From an uncultured Saprospiraceae bacterium (GTDB lineage: Bacteria; Bacteroidota; Bacteroidia; Chitinophagales; Saprospiraceae), in NCBI GenBank assembly GCA_937928405.1, contig CALFWZ010000014.1, positions 1-64,000 of the forward strand: a stretch of 64,000 bases of DNA, in the 5' to 3' direction. Positions 63,716 to 64,000 of this stretch are shown piece after piece. Within the stretch, counting starts at the first letter, position 1. Each line of letters starts with the position of its first letter. The position numbers and the translations under genes were made by a program. Under the pieces are notes generated by a model, which did not search any database, was not told the origin of the DNA, and worked only from the letters and a program-made list of their open reading frames with translations.

Positions 63716-63723
63716 CAAATATA
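63716..63723 (-). promoter_or_regulatory. Candidate -7 element upstream of the glycoside-hydrolase-like gene
   Basis: TATATTTG on the minus strand, with a TTG 21 nt further upstream. It would start a leader of about 460 nt. Positions 63248-63709 show no convincing small gene on either strand. Confidence 0.35.
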
Positions 63724-63814
63724 AAAAATACAAATTTAAAAATACAAGTTTTGACTAAAAAAAATAAATATTTTTATTTGAAATGTATTTGTTAGATATT
63801 TGGGTGGTTATTTT

Positions 63815-64000
63815 TTATCTACTAACCGTTTTTTGTTTTTTGATAGTATCAAAAATAGATAGCGGATTTATTTCTGGCTTTAGTAGCTCCGATAATTGTA
63901 GAATACGAGATTCATTGGTAATTGTTCCATTATTTTCGATGGCATTTAGGTTGCAAAAGATATTTTGGGAATGAATATGTCCTTCGTTTCGGAGGGTTCC
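63815..64000 (-). CDS. Possible C-terminal end of a gene running off the right edge
   Basis: The minus strand is open from the window edge to a TAA at 63815, giving 61 residues with a protein-like pattern (GTLRNEGHIHSQNIFCNL, ESRILQLSELLKPEINPL). The start lies outside the window. No family is recognised. It competes with a hydrophobic plus-strand frame at 63783-63974, which looks less natural. Confidence 0.4.
   Translation of the reverse strand, partial: GTLRNEGHIHSQNIFCNLNAIENNGTITNESRILQLSELLKPEINPLSIFDTIKKQKTVSR

Noticed and set aside
63783-63974. 63-codon hydrophobic plus-strand frame near the right edge
   Set aside because: The opposite-strand frame to the window edge has a more natural composition. 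A T-rich stretch easily gives false hydrophobic frames.

Overview
The window looks like chromosome from a Bacteroidota bacterium, tentatively class Saprospiria. Four signs point there. Many start regions carry a TAnnTTTG -7 promoter element. Shine-Dalgarno sequences are mostly absent. Several secreted proteins end in type IX secretion (T9SS) sorting domains. Rho has a long Arg/Asp-rich insertion. The DNA is AT-rich and densely coded on both strands. No insertion sequence, prophage, CRISPR array or rRNA operon was seen.

Layout. 0-11.7 kb: a TonB-type protein, a TPR protein, a DUF4286 protein overlapping an MFS transporter, an acyl-CoA dehydrogenase, an S41 protease, tsaB, two ArsR-type regulators, lspA and a DksA-like protein. 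12-23 kb: a glucosaminidase gene with an in-frame stop, a Wzx/Wzz/Wzy-like polysaccharide trio, a large zinc protease, a GMC dehydrogenase with its small subunit, and an SSB. 23-35 kb: a lipoprotein, a 34-codon membrane peptide gene, dnaX-crp-pyrD, a MauG-type peroxidase, a GHMP kinase, the fused mutase icmF and an OmpA lipoprotein. 35-45.6 kb: tRNA-Cys, galK, speD and a membrane SpeE-like gene, a divergent lipoprotein/ATP-grasp pair resembling ygiB-ygiC, marR-yceI, galM, two transporters and methylmalonyl-CoA epimerase. 45.7-47.6 kb: a very AT-rich patch with a broken gene and a Fic protein. 47.7-55 kb: an SDR protein, lpxH, frr, a PIN-like protein, a membrane zinc peptidase and rho. 55-63 kb: a minus-strand run of secreted proteins, three of them with T9SS tails. 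The right edge may hold the end of one more minus-strand gene.

How the genes fit together. galK and galM are two steps of galactose use. icmF, the epimerase and the acyl-CoA dehydrogenase fit acyl-CoA degradation. speD, the SpeE-like protein and the glutathionylspermidine-synthase-like ligase form a polyamine neighbourhood tied to a cell-surface lipoprotein. wzx, wzz and wzy cover flipping, length control and polymerisation of a surface polysaccharide.

The most unusual signal is not a gene. Four intergenic regions (about 6353-6553, 17095-17299, 38750-38931, 41901-42060) each hold a 160-205 bp quasi-palindrome. They share a related apex, while the arms differ between loci but pair with each other within a locus. 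Other long hairpins (6127-6216, 12984-13027, 43281-43450) may be relatives.
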